Source of the DNA: Clostridia bacterium
GTDB taxonomy: Bacteria > Bacillota > Clostridia > Christensenellales > Aristaeellaceae
Assembly (NCBI GenBank): GCA_017552535.1
Contig: JAFZPV010000017.1
Span: 1 to 40,526, forward strand
Direction of reading: 5' to 3'
Length of the DNA: 40,526 nt
Positions 1 to 9,450 of this stretch are shown here, one piece after another (positions within the stretch are counted from its first letter, which is position 1; every line of letters begins with the position of its first letter). Both the position numbers and the translations under genes were made by a program. Under the pieces are notes generated by a model. It was given only the letters and a program-made list of their open reading frames with translations, did no database searches and was not told the DNA's origin.

Positions 1-2
1 CA

Positions 3-2471
3 AAGCGCATGGAGATCGGCGCGGTGATCGCCGCCGCTCCCGCTTGCAACGTGCGGCGCGAGCGCCCCGCCCCCGGGGATACCGTGATACTGCTGGGCGG
101 CTCCACGGGCCGTGACGGCATAGGCGGCGCGACGGGGTCCAGCAAGGCCCACAACGCGCATTCGGTAGAAACCTGCGGCGCGGAGGTGCAGAAGGGCAAC
201 GCCCCCGAGGAGCGCAAGCTCCAGCGCCTGTTCCGCAATCCCGAGGCCTGCCGCATGATCAAGCGGTGCAACGATTTCGGCGCGGGCGGCGTGTCTGTGG
301 CCATCGGCGAACTGGCGGACGGCCTTCTGATCGACTTGAACGCCGTGCCCAAAAAATATGAGGGCCTGGACGGCACGGAGCTGGCCATCAGCGAATCCCA
401 GGAGCGCATGGCCGTGGTGGTGGACAAACGCGACGTGTACGCCTTCCTGGCCCTGGCCGCCAAAGAGAATCTGCAGGCCTGCCCCGTGGCGGTGGTCACG
501 GAGGAAAAGCGCCTTGTGATGGAATGGAATTCCAAGCGCATCGTGGATATCAGCCGCGAGTTTTTGAACTCCAACGGTGCGGAAAAGCACATTTCGATCT
601 CTGCCGGTGCGCCGAAGATCGATAAAAAGCCCTTTGCCGGCGGTTTTGCCCAAAACATCAGGCACATGGCCTCCAGCCTGGAATGCTGCTCGAGGCGCGG
701 CCTCAGCGAGCGCTTTGACTCCACCATCGGTGCGGGCACCGTGCTGATGCCCTTCGGCGGCAAAAGGCAGCTCACGCCCATTCAGGCCATGGCCCACAAG
801 ATCTCTGTGGAAAACGGCCACACCGACGACTGCTCCCTCATGGCCTGGGGATACGATCCCGCCCTGTCCTCCGCAAGCCCCTATCACGGCGCGTACTGCG
901 CGGTGGCGGAATCCGTGTGCAAGCTGATCGCCTCCGGCGCGGAATTCAAAGACGTATACCTGACATTCCAGGAATACTTTGAAAAGCCCGGCCGGGACGG
1001 CAGGCGCTGGGGCAAGCCCTTCGCCGCGCTGCTGGGCGCGTTCAAGGCCCAGATGGTCCTGGGCATCGGCGCCATCGGCGGCAAGGACTCCATGAGCGGC
1101 AGCTTTGAAGACCTGGACGTTCCGCCCACGCTGGTGTCCTTCGCCGTGACCACGGACAAAGCTGAAAACGTGGTCTCGCCCGAATTCAAGCAGTCCGGGC
1201 ACCTTGCGGTGCTGCTCGCGCCCGAATACGACGAAAACGGCCTGCCCGAAGCGGAGTCCCTCAAGCGCCTGTTTGCCAGGGTAACGCAGCTTCTGCGTTC
1301 AGGCAAAGCCGTTGCCTGCTATACGCCCGGGCGGGGCGGCATCGCAGATGCTGTGATGAAGATGAGCTTCGGAAACGGGTTCGGCTTCGATTTTGCCTCC
1401 GGCCTTCTTTTGGAAGACCTGTTCGAGGACCGCGCGGGCCGCTTCATCCTGGAAGCAGCCGAACCCATCGAAGGTGCCAAAACGCTTGGCAGGATCAACA
1501 GCGAAGGCCGATTCTCTTTCAAAGAAGAATCCGTCGGAGCGGACGAACTGCTTTCGCTGTACGAAGGCAAGCTGGAAGGCGTGTTCCCCTGCAACATCCC
1601 CGCGCTGCCGGGCAAGGCGAAGACCTATAGCTTCCGGGCGGACGCGAAGGAGTCTTCCCGCATACGCGTGGCGCAGCCGCGGGTGCTGATACCGGTGTTC
1701 CCGGGCACCAACTGCGAGTACGACAGCGCGAAAGCCGTGCGGGACGCGGGTGCCGTTCCCGAGGTGCTGGTGCTCAACAACCTGACGCCCGCTGGCATCA
1801 CAGATTCCGTAAACCGCTTCGCGCAGGAGTTGAAAAGATCGCAGATCGTGTTCATCCCGGGCGGTTTCTCCGGCGGCGACGAGCCAGACGGCAGCGGCAA
1901 GTTCATCACCGCTTTCTTCCGCAGCGCCGCCATCCGTGACGGCGTGACGGAGCTTCTGGATGAGCGGGACGGCTTGATGTGCGGCATATGCAACGGCTTC
2001 CAGGCGCTGATCAAGCTGGGCCTGGTGCCCTACGGCAGGATCATCGACGCGGACGAAAACTGCCCCACCCTCACCTACAACGTGATCGGACGGCACCAGA
2101 GCCGCATCGTGCGCACCCGCGTGGCCTCCAACAAGTCCCCCTGGCTGCGCTTTATGCACGTGGGCGACGTGGTGAGCGTGCCCATATCCCACGGCGAAGG
2201 CCGCTTTGTGGCCAGCGACGAGCTGATTGGGCGCCTCGCCGCAAACGGCCAGATCGCCACGCAGTATGTGGACGAAAATTGCGAAGCCACCTACGACGTG
2301 CACTTCAATCCCAACGGTTCCGCCTGCGCCGTGGAAGGCATCACCTCCCCGGACGGGCGCGTGCTGGGCAAAATGGGCCACAGCGAGCGCGTTGGCGAAA
2401 ACCTGTATAAAAACGTTCCCGGCAACTACGACATCGGCATGTTCCGCGCAGCAGCGCAATACTACCGTTAA
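3..2471 (+). CDS. purL: Phosphoribosylformylglycinamidine synthase, single-chain PurL (5' truncated by window)
   Basis: It catalyses the ATP- and glutamine-dependent conversion of FGAR to FGAM in de novo purine synthesis, in the cytoplasm. The frame is open to the left edge, so the true start lies outside; about 820 C-terminal residues are visible. The first part holds the PurM-like synthetase halves, with the glycine-rich [11 protein letters not shown] and [13 protein letters not shown] stretches. From about residue 560 there is a class I glutamine amidotransferase domain. Its nucleophile is the Cys in GICNGFQ, and the His/Glu pair lies in KMGHSERVG near the end. Having the amidotransferase on the same chain makes this the long PurL form rather than the PurL/PurQ/PurS complex. 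It ends 11 bp before fhs, whose product makes 10-formyl-THF for the same pathway, so co-transcription is likely. Confidence 0.96.
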   Translation, partial: KRMEIGAVIAAAPACNVRRERPAPGDTVILLGGSTGRDGIGGATGSSKAHNAHSVETCGAEVQKGNAPEERKLQRLFRNPEACRMIKRCNDFGAGGVSVAIGELADGLLIDLNAVPKKYEGLDGTELAISESQERMAVVVDKRDVYAFLALAAKENLQACPVAVVTEEKRLVMEWNSKRIVDISREFLNSNGAEKHISISAGAPKIDKKPFAGGFAQNIRHMASSLECCSRRGLSERFDSTIGAGTVLMPFGGKRQLTPIQAMAHKISVENGHTDDCSLMAWGYDPALSSASPYHGAYCAVAESVCKLIASGAEFKDVYLTFQEYFEKPGRDGRRWGKPFAALLGAFKAQMVLGIGAIGGKDSMSGSFEDLDVPPTLVSFAVTTDKAENVVSPEFKQSGHLAVLLAPEYDENGLPEAESLKRLFARVTQLLRSGKAVACYTPGRGGIADAVMKMSFGNGFGFDFASGLLLEDLFEDRAGRFILEAAEPIEGAKTLGRINSEGRFSFKEESVGADELLSLYEGKLEGVFPCNIPALPGKAKTYSFRADAKESSRIRVAQPRVLIPVFPGTNCEYDSAKAVRDAGAVPEVLVLNNLTPAGITDSVNRFAQELKRSQIVFIPGGFSGGDEPDGSGKFITAFFRSAAIRDGVTELLDERDGLMCGICNGFQALIKLGLVPYGRIIDADENCPTLTYNVIGRHQSRIVRTRVASNKSPWLRFMHVGDVVSVPISHGEGRFVASDELIGRLAANGQIATQYVDENCEATYDVHFNPNGSACAVEGITSPDGRVLGKMGHSERVGENLYKNVPGNYDIGMFRAAAQYYR

Positions 2472-2482
2472 CAGGAGGACAT

Positions 2483-4159
2483 ATGGCACATCTTACGGAT
2501 ATCGAGATCGCACAGAGCTGCGAAATGCGCCCCATCGGCGAGATCGCCCGGCGCGCCGGCATCGACGAAAAATATCTGGAGCCCTACGGGCGCTATAAAG
2601 CCAAGGTCGACCCTTCGCTTTTGAAGGATACCGACCGGCCGGACGGCAGGCTGGTGCTGGTGACGGCCATCACCCCCACCCCAGCCGGCGAAGGCAAGAC
2701 CACCACCACCATAGGCCTCGCGGACGGCCTCAAGCGCATCGGCAAGAGCGTTACCGTGGCCCTCAGGGAGCCCTCCCTGGGTCCCGTGTTCGGCGTAAAG
2801 GGCGGCGCGGCGGGCGGCGGCTATGCCCAGGTGGTGCCCATGGAGGACATCAACCTGCACATTACCGCTGATTTCCACGCCATCGGCGCGGCCAACAACC
2901 TGCTGGCCGCGATGCTGGACAACCACATTCAGCAGGGCAACGCCCTGAACATCGATCCCCGCCGCATCACCTGGAAGCGCTGCGTGGACATGAACGACCG
3001 GCAGCTGCGCTTCATCGTGGACGGACTGGGCGGAAAGGTGAACGGCACGCCCCGCGAGGACGGCTTCGACATCACCGTGGCCAGCGAGATCATGGCGGTA
3101 TTCTGCCTGTCTTCCTCGATCACGGACCTCAAGGAGCGCCTGGGCCGCATCATCGTAGGCTACACCTATGACGACAAGCCCGTGACCGCCGGCGACCTGA
3201 AAGCCACCGGGGCCATGACCGCTCTGCTGAAGGACGCCATCAAGCCCAACCTGGTGCAGACCCTGGAGGGCACGCCCGCTTTCGTGCACGGCGGCCCCTT
3301 CGCCAACATCGCCCACGGCTGCAACTCGGTGATGGCCACGCGCATGGCGCTGAAGATGGGCGATTACACCGTGACGGAAGCCGGCTTCGGCGCGGATCTG
3401 GGCGCGGAGAAATTCCTGGACATCAAGTGCCGTATGTCCGGCCTTGAGCCCGACGCCGTGGTGATCGTGGCCACAGTGCGCGCGCTCAAGCTGCACGGCG
3501 GCGCCAACAAAAAGAGCCTGGACGCCGAGAACCTTGCGGCGCTGGAAAAGGGCATTCCGAACCTGCTCAGGCACGTGAACAACATCAAAAACGTCTACCG
3601 CCTGCCCTGCGTGGTGGCGGTGAACCGCTTCCCCACCGACACGGACGCGGAGATCGGTTTCATCATCGGCAAGTGCCGGGAGCTGGGCGTGAACACGGTC
3701 CTGTCCACCGTATGGGCCGAGGGCGGCAAGGGCGGCGAAGACCTGGCCCGCGAAGTGGTGCGGCTGTGCGAAGAGAAGAAGGGCGATTTCCGCTTCTCCT
3801 ACGAGCTTGACGAAAGCATCGAAGACAAGCTCACCCACATCGCCCAGCGGATCTACGGCGGCGACGGCATCACGCTTTCGCCCGACGCCAAAAAGCAGAT
3901 CAAACAGCTGACGTCCCTCGGCTTTGGAAACCTGCCCATCTGCGTGGCGAAAACGCAATACAGCTTTTCGGACGATCCGACGAAGCTGGGGGCGCCGGAG
4001 CATTTCCGCGTGAGCGTAAAGAGCGTGAAGGTCTCCGCTGGCGCGGGCTTCGTGGTAGCGCTCACCGGCGACATCATGACCATGCCGGGCCTGCCCAAAG
4101 TGCCCGCCGCCGAGATGATCGACGTGGACGAAAACGGGCGCATCACGGGTCTGTTCTAA
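2483..4159 (+). CDS. fhs: Formate--tetrahydrofolate ligase
   Basis: It makes 10-formyl-THF from formate, THF and ATP. This feeds purine formylation steps and, in acetogens, the methyl branch of the Wood-Ljungdahl pathway. The 558 residues match the usual family length. The P-loop-like TPAGEGKTT lies at residues 66-74, followed by the family motif around [19 protein letters not shown]. An AGGAGG site at 2473-2478, 5 nt before the ATG, fixes the start. The gene follows purL after 11 bp and is closed by a strong terminator, so purL-fhs looks like the end of a purine/one-carbon operon. No other Wood-Ljungdahl gene is in the window, so acetogenesis cannot be claimed. Confidence 0.97.
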   Translation: MAHLTDIEIAQSCEMRPIGEIARRAGIDEKYLEPYGRYKAKVDPSLLKDTDRPDGRLVLVTAITPTPAGEGKTTTTIGLADGLKRIGKSVTVALREPSLGPVFGVKGGAAGGGYAQVVPMEDINLHITADFHAIGAANNLLAAMLDNHIQQGNALNIDPRRITWKRCVDMNDRQLRFIVDGLGGKVNGTPREDGFDITVASEIMAVFCLSSSITDLKERLGRIIVGYTYDDKPVTAGDLKATGAMTALLKDAIKPNLVQTLEGTPAFVHGGPFANIAHGCNSVMATRMALKMGDYTVTEAGFGADLGAEKFLDIKCRMSGLEPDAVVIVATVRALKLHGGANKKSLDAENLAALEKGIPNLLRHVNNIKNVYRLPCVVAVNRFPTDTDAEIGFIIGKCRELGVNTVLSTVWAEGGKGGEDLAREVVRLCEEKKGDFRFSYELDESIEDKLTHIAQRIYGGDGITLSPDAKKQIKQLTSLGFGNLPICVAKTQYSFSDDPTKLGAPEHFRVSVKSVKVSAGAGFVVALTGDIMTMPGLPKVPAAEMIDVDENGRITGLF

Positions 4160-4177
4160 ACCCTAAAAGCATTTGTA

Positions 4178-4208
4178 CCCTGCCGCCGGATGGCGGCAGG
4201 GTTTTTTG
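4178..4208 (+). terminator. Intrinsic terminator after fhs
   Basis: A perfect 10-bp GC-rich stem (CCCTGCCGCC / GGCGGCAGGG) with a 4-nt loop is followed by TTTTTTG. It starts 18 bp after the fhs stop codon and closes the purL-fhs transcript. Confidence 0.95.
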
Positions 4209-4243
4209 TTCTTCCCGGAAGCTCAGGAACTTGTGCAGCCCGA

Positions 4244-4434
4244 CACCTCATCCGAGCCGCTTCGCAGCCCACCTTTCCCCTCCAGGGGAAGGCTTATGCA
4301 CCTCCACACAAAGGTTCTCCATCGGGGGATGCTCAGCACTGCGTAAAAGGGATTTCTCTTGAAAGAACAACATTGTGTGCATTGCCAAAGGCTTCCCCTT
4401 GAGGGGAAGCTCCGCCGGAGGCGGTGATGAGGTG
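4244..4434. repeat. MITE-like non-coding element with imperfect terminal inverted repeats
   Basis: The left end reads CACCTCATC and the right end is its inverse, GATGAGGTG. About 17-25 bp inside each end sits a small hairpin of the same design, TTCCCCTCCAGGGGAA on the left and TTCCCCTTGAGGGGAA on the right. The 191 bp between and including these ends carries no plausible gene. Terminal inversion, internal hairpins and an intergenic position are what non-autonomous mobile or REP-like elements look like. No target-site duplication is evident. The sequence shows the inverted ends; calling it mobile is inference. Confidence 0.55.
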
Positions 4435-4484
4435 GAATGTAAGATTACATTCCCTGACTTTCCGTGGAGAGCTTTTTCGTCCGA

Positions 4485-4518
4485 CAAAACGCCGGGAGAA
4501 GCGGTGCTTCTCCCGGCG
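4485..4518 (-). terminator. Intrinsic terminator of the first sugar transport operon
   Basis: A perfect 13-bp stem (CGCCGGGAGAAGC / GCTTCTCCCGGCG) with a 3-nt loop is followed on the minus strand by TTTTG. It lies 22 bp beyond the stop codon of the solute-binding protein gene. A diverged copy of the same sequence ends the second transport operon at 8412-8445. Confidence 0.9.
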
Positions 4519-4540
4519 CGTTTGGTTATGCCTTCAGGTC

Positions 4541-6247
4541 TTAGTCAGCGTACTGCCTCTGGTAAGCCGCGTCGGCTACCTCCAGCAGCTTGCTCAGACC
4601 GATGGTCTCGAGCTCGGCCTTGAACGCCTCGGGGTCGGAGATCATGGAGTCACGGCCCAGGACGTAGTTGGTGCGCTGCTCGTTGACGAAGCTCTTGATG
4701 GTGGCGCGGATCTCGCTGATCTCTTCCAGCTCGTCGGTGGTGAAGTTCAGGTTCGGGCAGTATACGCCGTCCAGGGTGGGCGCGAACTTCTGATACACAC
4801 CGGTGATGCTGTTCTGGCGCACGCCGCCGCTGTTCTCCCAGTTGACTTCGTAGCCGTCCTCATACTTGCTGATGAAGCCGCCGTGATAGTCGGAAACACC
4901 GGAGAAAGTGGGCATCTGGTCGAACCAGTTTACGTTCTGCGCGGTCAGGAACACGTTCACGATCTCGCCCAGATGGCTGTCTTCGGAAATGTAAGTGGGC
5001 TCATAGCCTTCCAGGCTGGTGGAGATCTCCGCGTTGGGATGCTTGGCCAGGTAATCCTCAGTCTTGATCCAGTTCTCGCCTTCCACACCGAAGCGGCCCA
5101 GCATATACGCCTCTTCGCAGAACATACTGTCGCCTACGCGGAACGCGAGCTCGGGGTTCTTGCAGAAGCTGGTCACGAACCACAGGGGGCTGGTGGAGGA
5201 CTGGTTGTAGCTTACGTACCTCACGCCTTCGGGACCGGTAAGAGGCTCAGCGGGCCAGAAGCGCAGCCTGGCTTCCACCAGTTCCTCGGTGTCGCTGCCG
5301 AAGAAGCCCAGAGAGGAATCAAACAGAGCTCCGACCTTGTTGCCTGCGGTGCCGGCCACAGCCTTGATCTCGGGACGGCCGTAGGTGAAGGATTCGGGAG
5401 CCATCAGCTTGTCGTCCACCAGGCCCTTGATGTAATCAACGGCCTCGAACCACTCGTCCTGGGTGTAGGAAGCTTCCACGTGGCCGTCTTTGATGAGCCA
5501 CATATCGCGGTCGTCCTCCGCCACGAAGGCGTTGGTGAGGAACTTCACGGGGTTGGAGCCCCAGGAGGAGGGAGAACCCAGCAGCGGGATCTCGTCATTG
5601 GGGTCGCCGTCGCCGTTGGCGTCGTTGTCGCGGAACGCCTCGAGCATCTCACGGAACTCGTCGGTATCGGTGGGCATTTCAAGGCCCAGGTTGTCCAGAT
5701 AGGTCTTGTTGATCCACAGCTTATACTTGGTCTCGTTCTGGGGAGAAGCCTGGATCTTCGGCACCGCGTACACGGAGCCGTCGGAGTTGGTGATGTTGGT
5801 GATCAGGTTCCAGGTGGGGAAGCGCTCCACGGCGCTGTCGATGTTCACGCCCAGACCGTCATCCAGGTATTCCCTGAGGTTGACGAACTTGCCCTTGCTG
5901 CCGTAGTTGTACGCTTCGGCAACGGACAGGCCGTACAGCACCACGTCGGGCAGTTCTTCGTTGGTATCCAGCATGATGGTGAGCTTCTGCTTGGGCTCTA
6001 CCTCGGGCAGGAACTCAAACTGCAGGTCGACGTTGCACTTTTCTTCCACCCACTTGGTGAAGGTGTTGTCGTCCCAGTCGGACACGTGGGCGTTGGTGCA
6101 CACCAGTACCTTGAGCACGTAGGGCTCGTCGCCGGTCCAGATGGGATACACGCCAGGCTCGGACAGTCCGCCTTCGGCCAGCGCGGGTACGCACAGCGCC
6201 AGCACCAGGACGGCAGCCAGAACGATGGACAGGAGCTTGGACTTCAT
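4541..6247 (-). CDS. Extracellular solute-binding protein of a CUT1-type sugar ABC transporter
   Basis: This secreted substrate-capturing protein delivers its ligand to the two permeases encoded just upstream. The 568 residues begin with a signal peptide: basic MKSK, a hydrophobic core, and a likely cut after the ALA ending at residue 24. The Cys at residue 19 is not in a good lipobox, so a lipoprotein is less likely. Segments such as LPDVVLYG and the Trp/Tyr-rich C-terminal half fit the long (about 500-570 residue) binding proteins that accompany LplB/YtcP permeases. AAGGAGG lies 8 nt before the ATG. It is the last gene of LplB-YtcP-SBP and is separated from the permease by a 50-bp gap containing a hairpin. 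The ligand is unknown; an oligosaccharide is likely from the family. No ATPase is encoded here. Confidence 0.88.
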   Translation of the reverse strand: MKSKLLSIVLAAVLVLALCVPALAEGGLSEPGVYPIWTGDEPYVLKVLVCTNAHVSDWDDNTFTKWVEEKCNVDLQFEFLPEVEPKQKLTIMLDTNEELPDVVLYGLSVAEAYNYGSKGKFVNLREYLDDGLGVNIDSAVERFPTWNLITNITNSDGSVYAVPKIQASPQNETKYKLWINKTYLDNLGLEMPTDTDEFREMLEAFRDNDANGDGDPNDEIPLLGSPSSWGSNPVKFLTNAFVAEDDRDMWLIKDGHVEASYTQDEWFEAVDYIKGLVDDKLMAPESFTYGRPEIKAVAGTAGNKVGALFDSSLGFFGSDTEELVEARLRFWPAEPLTGPEGVRYVSYNQSSTSPLWFVTSFCKNPELAFRVGDSMFCEEAYMLGRFGVEGENWIKTEDYLAKHPNAEISTSLEGYEPTYISEDSHLGEIVNVFLTAQNVNWFDQMPTFSGVSDYHGGFISKYEDGYEVNWENSGGVRQNSITGVYQKFAPTLDGVYCPNLNFTTDELEEISEIRATIKSFVNEQRTNYVLGRDSMISDPEAFKAELETIGLSKLLEVADAAYQRQYAD

Positions 6248-6270
6248 CTTAAAATCCTCCTTTTTGATAT

Positions 6271-6298
6271 ATTCAACGAAGTTTGCCTTCGTTTGAAT
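6271..6298 (-). other. Intercistronic hairpin between permease and binding-protein genes
   Basis: ATTCAACGAAG pairs with CTTCGTTTGAAT across a 5-nt loop, with a single bulged base. It begins at the stop codon of the upstream permease and ends before the Shine-Dalgarno of the binding-protein gene. It has no proper U-tract, so it is more likely an mRNA-stabilising or processing element than a full terminator. Confidence 0.5.
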
Positions 6299-7221
6299 CA
6301 GCCTTTCACGGCGCCGATCATGACGCCCTTGACGAAGTACTTTTTAACAAAGGGATACAGTACCAGGATCGGCAGCGTGGAGATCACGATAAAGCAGTAT
6401 TTGAGCAGATCCTGCAGCGACTGGTTGTACAGCAGCTCCTCCGCGCTGGAGGCCAGGGCCTCGGTGTTGAAGGAGTTTTTGATCAGGATGGCCCTGAGCA
6501 CCATCTGCAGCGGCATCTTGTTCTGGTCCTTCAGGTACAGGAAGGCGGTAAAATAGTCGTTCCAGTGGCCCACGGCGTAGTACAGCGCCAGTACCGCCAT
6601 CACCGTGCCGGACAGCGGAAGCACCATCTGGAAGAAATACTTGAAGTCGGAACAGCCGTCTATCTTGGCAGCCTCCTCCAGCTCGCTGGGAATGTTCTTG
6701 ATGAACGTGCGGGCGATGATCATGTTGTACACGCTCATGGCACCGGGGATGATCATGGAGGTGCGGCTGTTGATCATGCCCAGGCCCCTTACCAGGATGT
6801 AGTTGGGTATCGTGCCGCCGCCAAAGAACATGGTGAACATGAACAGGCCCGTGATGAAGCCGTGCCCGGGCAGGCTCTTGCGAGCCAATGGATAAGCGCA
6901 CATCATGGTCACGGAGAGGTTGATGGTGGTGCCCACGATGGCGTATATGAAGGTGTTGCCGTAGGCGGTCCATATGCCCTTATAGTCGAACACCGCCCGA
7001 TATCCCTTCAGGGTGAAATCCACCGGCCAGAAGGTGACCCAGCCGAAAGCCACGGCGTCCTGGGAGGAGAAGGAGTTGGCCACCACGTTGATCAGCGGCA
7101 TGATGATCAGCAGCGTAAAAAGGCCCAGGATGGTGTAGGTGATGGTGTAGTACGCTTTGTCCCCCGTGGAGATCCGGATGGGGTTGGCGTGCCTGATCTT
7201 TTCATTCTGATGTCCCGTCAT
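6298..7221 (-). CDS. Carbohydrate ABC transporter permease, YtcP/LplC type
   Basis: One of two membrane subunits of a CUT1 importer. The 307 residues show about six hydrophobic segments, the first near residues 28-50 (TILGLFTLLIIMPLINVV). The cytoplasmic EAA loop that docks on the ATPase reads EEAAKIDG and continues to the conserved LPL about ten residues later. The C terminus (PFVKKYFVKGVMIGAVKG) is typical of the YtcP/LplC subfamily. AGGAGG lies 8 nt before the ATG and overlaps the stop codon of the preceding permease, so the two are translationally linked. The missing ATPase is expected to be a shared MsmX-type protein encoded elsewhere; that is family knowledge, not seen here. Confidence 0.93.
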   Translation of the reverse strand: MTGHQNEKIRHANPIRISTGDKAYYTITYTILGLFTLLIIMPLINVVANSFSSQDAVAFGWVTFWPVDFTLKGYRAVFDYKGIWTAYGNTFIYAIVGTTINLSVTMMCAYPLARKSLPGHGFITGLFMFTMFFGGGTIPNYILVRGLGMINSRTSMIIPGAMSVYNMIIARTFIKNIPSELEEAAKIDGCSDFKYFFQMVLPLSGTVMAVLALYYAVGHWNDYFTAFLYLKDQNKMPLQMVLRAILIKNSFNTEALASSAEELLYNQSLQDLLKYCFIVISTLPILVLYPFVKKYFVKGVMIGAVKG

Positions 7222-7234
7222 GATCCCCGCCTCC

Positions 7235-8209
7235 TTACCAAAGCCCGCTGCCGCTCACCTTGTCGGCGATCTTGTTCACCGTGAGCAGCGCGATCAGGTT
7301 GACCACGGAGTTGAACATGCCGATGGCGGTGGCGTAGCTGGTGTTGCTGGGTCCGCTCTCAGCCGTGAGGCCCACCTTGTACACGTAGGTGGAGATCACT
7401 TCGCTGGCCACCAGGTTGGTGTCGTTCTGCATAAGATAGGCTTTATCGAAGCCTATCGTCATCAGGGAGCCGCAGCGGAGGATCAGGGTAATGGCGATAG
7501 TGGGGATGATGGTGGGCAGATCGATGTACCATACCCTCTTTAGGCGGGAAGCGCCGTCGATGGTGGCGGCCTCGTGCAGCTCGGGGTCCACGGCAGAAAG
7601 CGCCGCCATATAGATGATGGAGCCCCAGCCGGTGGACTGCCACACGCCCGAAAGGATATACAGTATGCGGAAGTTCGGCCCGCCGATGAACATATTGGTG
7701 TCGAAGTTTATGCCCATACGGTACAGCACGTTGTTGATCATGCCCGTATTGATGTCCAGCACACGGTTCATGATGCCTACCAGCACCACGGTGGATATGA
7801 AGTGCGGCATATAGGTGATGTTTTCCACCGCGCTTTTGTATTTGCGGGCCAGAACGGAGTTGAGCAGGAGGGCGAATATGATGGGTATGGGAAAGGTGAG
7901 CACCATCTGCACCACCGACAGGTACAGTGTGTTGCCCACGACCCTTTCGAACTGGTAGGATTTGAAGAACTTTTCAAAATTGGCCAGCCCCACCCAGGGG
8001 GAACCCAATATGCCCACGGAGAAATCGTATCTCTTGAAGGCGATGGTGGCGCCGTACATGGGAACGTATTTGAAGATGATCAGCCACGCGAGAGGTATGG
8101 CCAGAAAGCAGTACATCTGCCAGTTGTCCTTAACTCGCAGGGATACAGGCCGCTTCGGCTTTGACGACAGCGCCGCGGGGTTCGCTTTGTCTTGCTGAAC
8201 AGTCATCAT
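7235..8209 (-). CDS. Carbohydrate ABC transporter permease, LplB type
   Basis: First gene of the first transport operon and partner permease of the YtcP-type subunit. Its 324 residues carry a hydrophilic N-terminal tail of about 30 residues and then the LplB signature region (FLAIPLAWLIIFKYVPMYG). The EAA loop is HEAATIDGASRLKRVWYIDLP. Two adjacent ATG codons occur, at 8209 and 8206. GAGG lies only a few nt before the first and 7 nt before the second, so the true start may be 8206. The stop TAA lies inside the ribosome binding site of the next gene. Confidence 0.93.
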   Translation of the reverse strand: MMTVQQDKANPAALSSKPKRPVSLRVKDNWQMYCFLAIPLAWLIIFKYVPMYGATIAFKRYDFSVGILGSPWVGLANFEKFFKSYQFERVVGNTLYLSVVQMVLTFPIPIIFALLLNSVLARKYKSAVENITYMPHFISTVVLVGIMNRVLDINTGMINNVLYRMGINFDTNMFIGGPNFRILYILSGVWQSTGWGSIIYMAALSAVDPELHEAATIDGASRLKRVWYIDLPTIIPTIAITLILRCGSLMTIGFDKAYLMQNDTNLVASEVISTYVYKVGLTAESGPSNTSYATAIGMFNSVVNLIALLTVNKIADKVSGSGLW

Positions 8210-8264
8210 GTCACCTCAAAAGGAACGGATGTGCCTGGGGAGGTTTTCTGTCAGGCTACAGGCA

Positions 8265-8293
8265 ATTATAGTCCTTTGTTAACAGAATGTCAA
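8265..8293 (-). promoter_or_regulatory. Perfect-consensus sigma-A promoter of the first transport operon
   Basis: On the minus strand TTGACA (8288-8293) and TATAAT (8265-8270) are separated by exactly 17 bp, a full match to the vegetative consensus. The start codon lies about 56 bp downstream. The spacer contains the 8-bp palindrome TGTTAACA (8277-8284), which could be part of an operator. A full-consensus promoter on a sugar transport operon suggests control by repression. Confidence 0.85.
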
Positions 8294-8411
8294 TAGCGGT
8301 CACGGGCTTTATTGTCCGGACTGTGCTTTTCTAATACATTTTTATGTGCACATTGGCAAATTTCCGCATAACAAGCAGATATGTATGCAGCCGAGAGTTT
8401 TCATACCTCGC

Positions 8412-8445
8412 CGAAAACACCAGGGAGGCAATGCTTCTCCCGGCG
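8412..8445 (-). terminator. Probable terminator of the second transport operon
   Basis: On the minus strand CCGGGAG and CTCCCTGG form an imperfect stem followed by TGTTTTC, 27 bp past the stop codon of the LplB-type permease. The right part (TGCTTCTCCCGGCG, plus strand) is identical to the terminator at 4485-4518, but the other arm has drifted, so the stem is weaker. The rest of the 8210-8471 intergenic stretch holds only the promoter of the first operon. Confidence 0.55.
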
Positions 8446-8471
8446 TTGCTCCAATAGGCGATTATTTCAAG

Positions 8472-9425
8472 CTAATAGAATGTGGCCTGCCCAAGCAGCT
8501 TTGCGCCGCGATTGGCGATGATGACGAGAATGATGTTTACGACCGACTTAAACAAGCCCACTGCCGTTGAATAACTGAAATCGGTATTTAGTAGGCCGAT
8601 TTTATAGATATAGGTCTCAAAGACCTCGGATGAACGTATATTGAGTGGGTTTTGAAACATATAAATCTGCTCAAACCCGTTATTCATGATGTTGCCGCAT
8701 TGCAGAATGAGCTGTATGGAGATGACGCTCGCGATGCCGGTGAGGGATATATGCCAGACTTTCTGAAAGCGGTTGGCGCCGTCTACGGTCGCAGCTTCGT
8801 ACAGTTCGGGATTGATTGCGGACAGAGAAGCAAGATAGATGATCGTGCCCCAGCCAGCCTCCTTCCAGATTGTAGTGCCCACGATAAGACCTCGGAACAT
8901 GGCGGCGGAGCTTAAAAACGGCACAGTGTGCCCGGTCATGCGTTTGATCAAGATGTTTACAAGGCCGTCGGTTTCAGACAGGAACGTGATAGTGATGCCG
9001 CCGATTGCCACCCAAGAGATAAAATGCGGCAGATACATGACCGTCTGGCCGATCCTTTTGAACGCTGTGCAGCGGATCTCGTTCACCATGAGGGCCAGGA
9101 TGATGGGAACCGGCATGTTGATGCACAGGCGCAAAATACTCAGCAGGATGGAATTGCGGAACGTGTCAAAAAAATCCGAAGTAGCGAATACCTTGGAAAA
9201 ATACAGGAAGCCGACCCACTTACTTGCGAAAATACCTTTGGTATAGGAGAAGTCCTTGAAGGAAATGATGACGCCGTACATTGGCGTGTAGCAGAAGATT
9301 GCCAGATAGACAAGTCCCGGAACACACATCAAATACAGATAGCGTTTCTTAATGATATACACTATCAGGTTCAGAAACTTTTCACGCGCTGTTTTAGGCT
9401 GCTTGATCAGCATCATTCTGGGCAT
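8472..9425 (-). CDS. Carbohydrate ABC transporter permease, LplB type (second system)
   Basis: Second LplB-type membrane subunit, 317 residues from the chosen start. It shows the family core (LYLMCVPGLVYLAIFCYTPM) and an EAA loop YEAATVDGANRFQKVWHIS. In the usual LP position after the EAA loop it has LTG, a small departure. I chose the ATG at 9425 because GGAGG lies 9 nt before it. The frame stays open to 9482, but that extension is translated from an intergenic hairpin and gives a low-complexity PSSKGGGG peptide. It is the last gene of an operon ordered YtcP-SBP-LplB, unlike the first system. Confidence 0.9.
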   Translation of the reverse strand: MPRMMLIKQPKTAREKFLNLIVYIIKKRYLYLMCVPGLVYLAIFCYTPMYGVIISFKDFSYTKGIFASKWVGFLYFSKVFATSDFFDTFRNSILLSILRLCINMPVPIILALMVNEIRCTAFKRIGQTVMYLPHFISWVAIGGITITFLSETDGLVNILIKRMTGHTVPFLSSAAMFRGLIVGTTIWKEAGWGTIIYLASLSAINPELYEAATVDGANRFQKVWHISLTGIASVISIQLILQCGNIMNNGFEQIYMFQNPLNIRSSEVFETYIYKIGLLNTDFSYSTAVGLFKSVVNIILVIIANRGAKLLGQATFY

Positions 9426-9450
9426 TACATTCTGCCTCCGCCTTTGGAAA

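Noticed and set aside
1299-4003. Long open frames on the minus strand opposite purL and fhs (for example 1299-2489 and 2468-4003)
   Set aside because: They are His/Ala/Gly/Val-rich shadows of GC-rich codons, lack recognisable motifs and ribosome binding sites, and overlap strongly conserved genes.
4424-6556. A 710-residue open frame on the plus strand opposite the first binding-protein gene
   Set aside because: The translation is the antisense of a clear binding protein, of low complexity, and crosses the terminator and the intercistronic hairpin.
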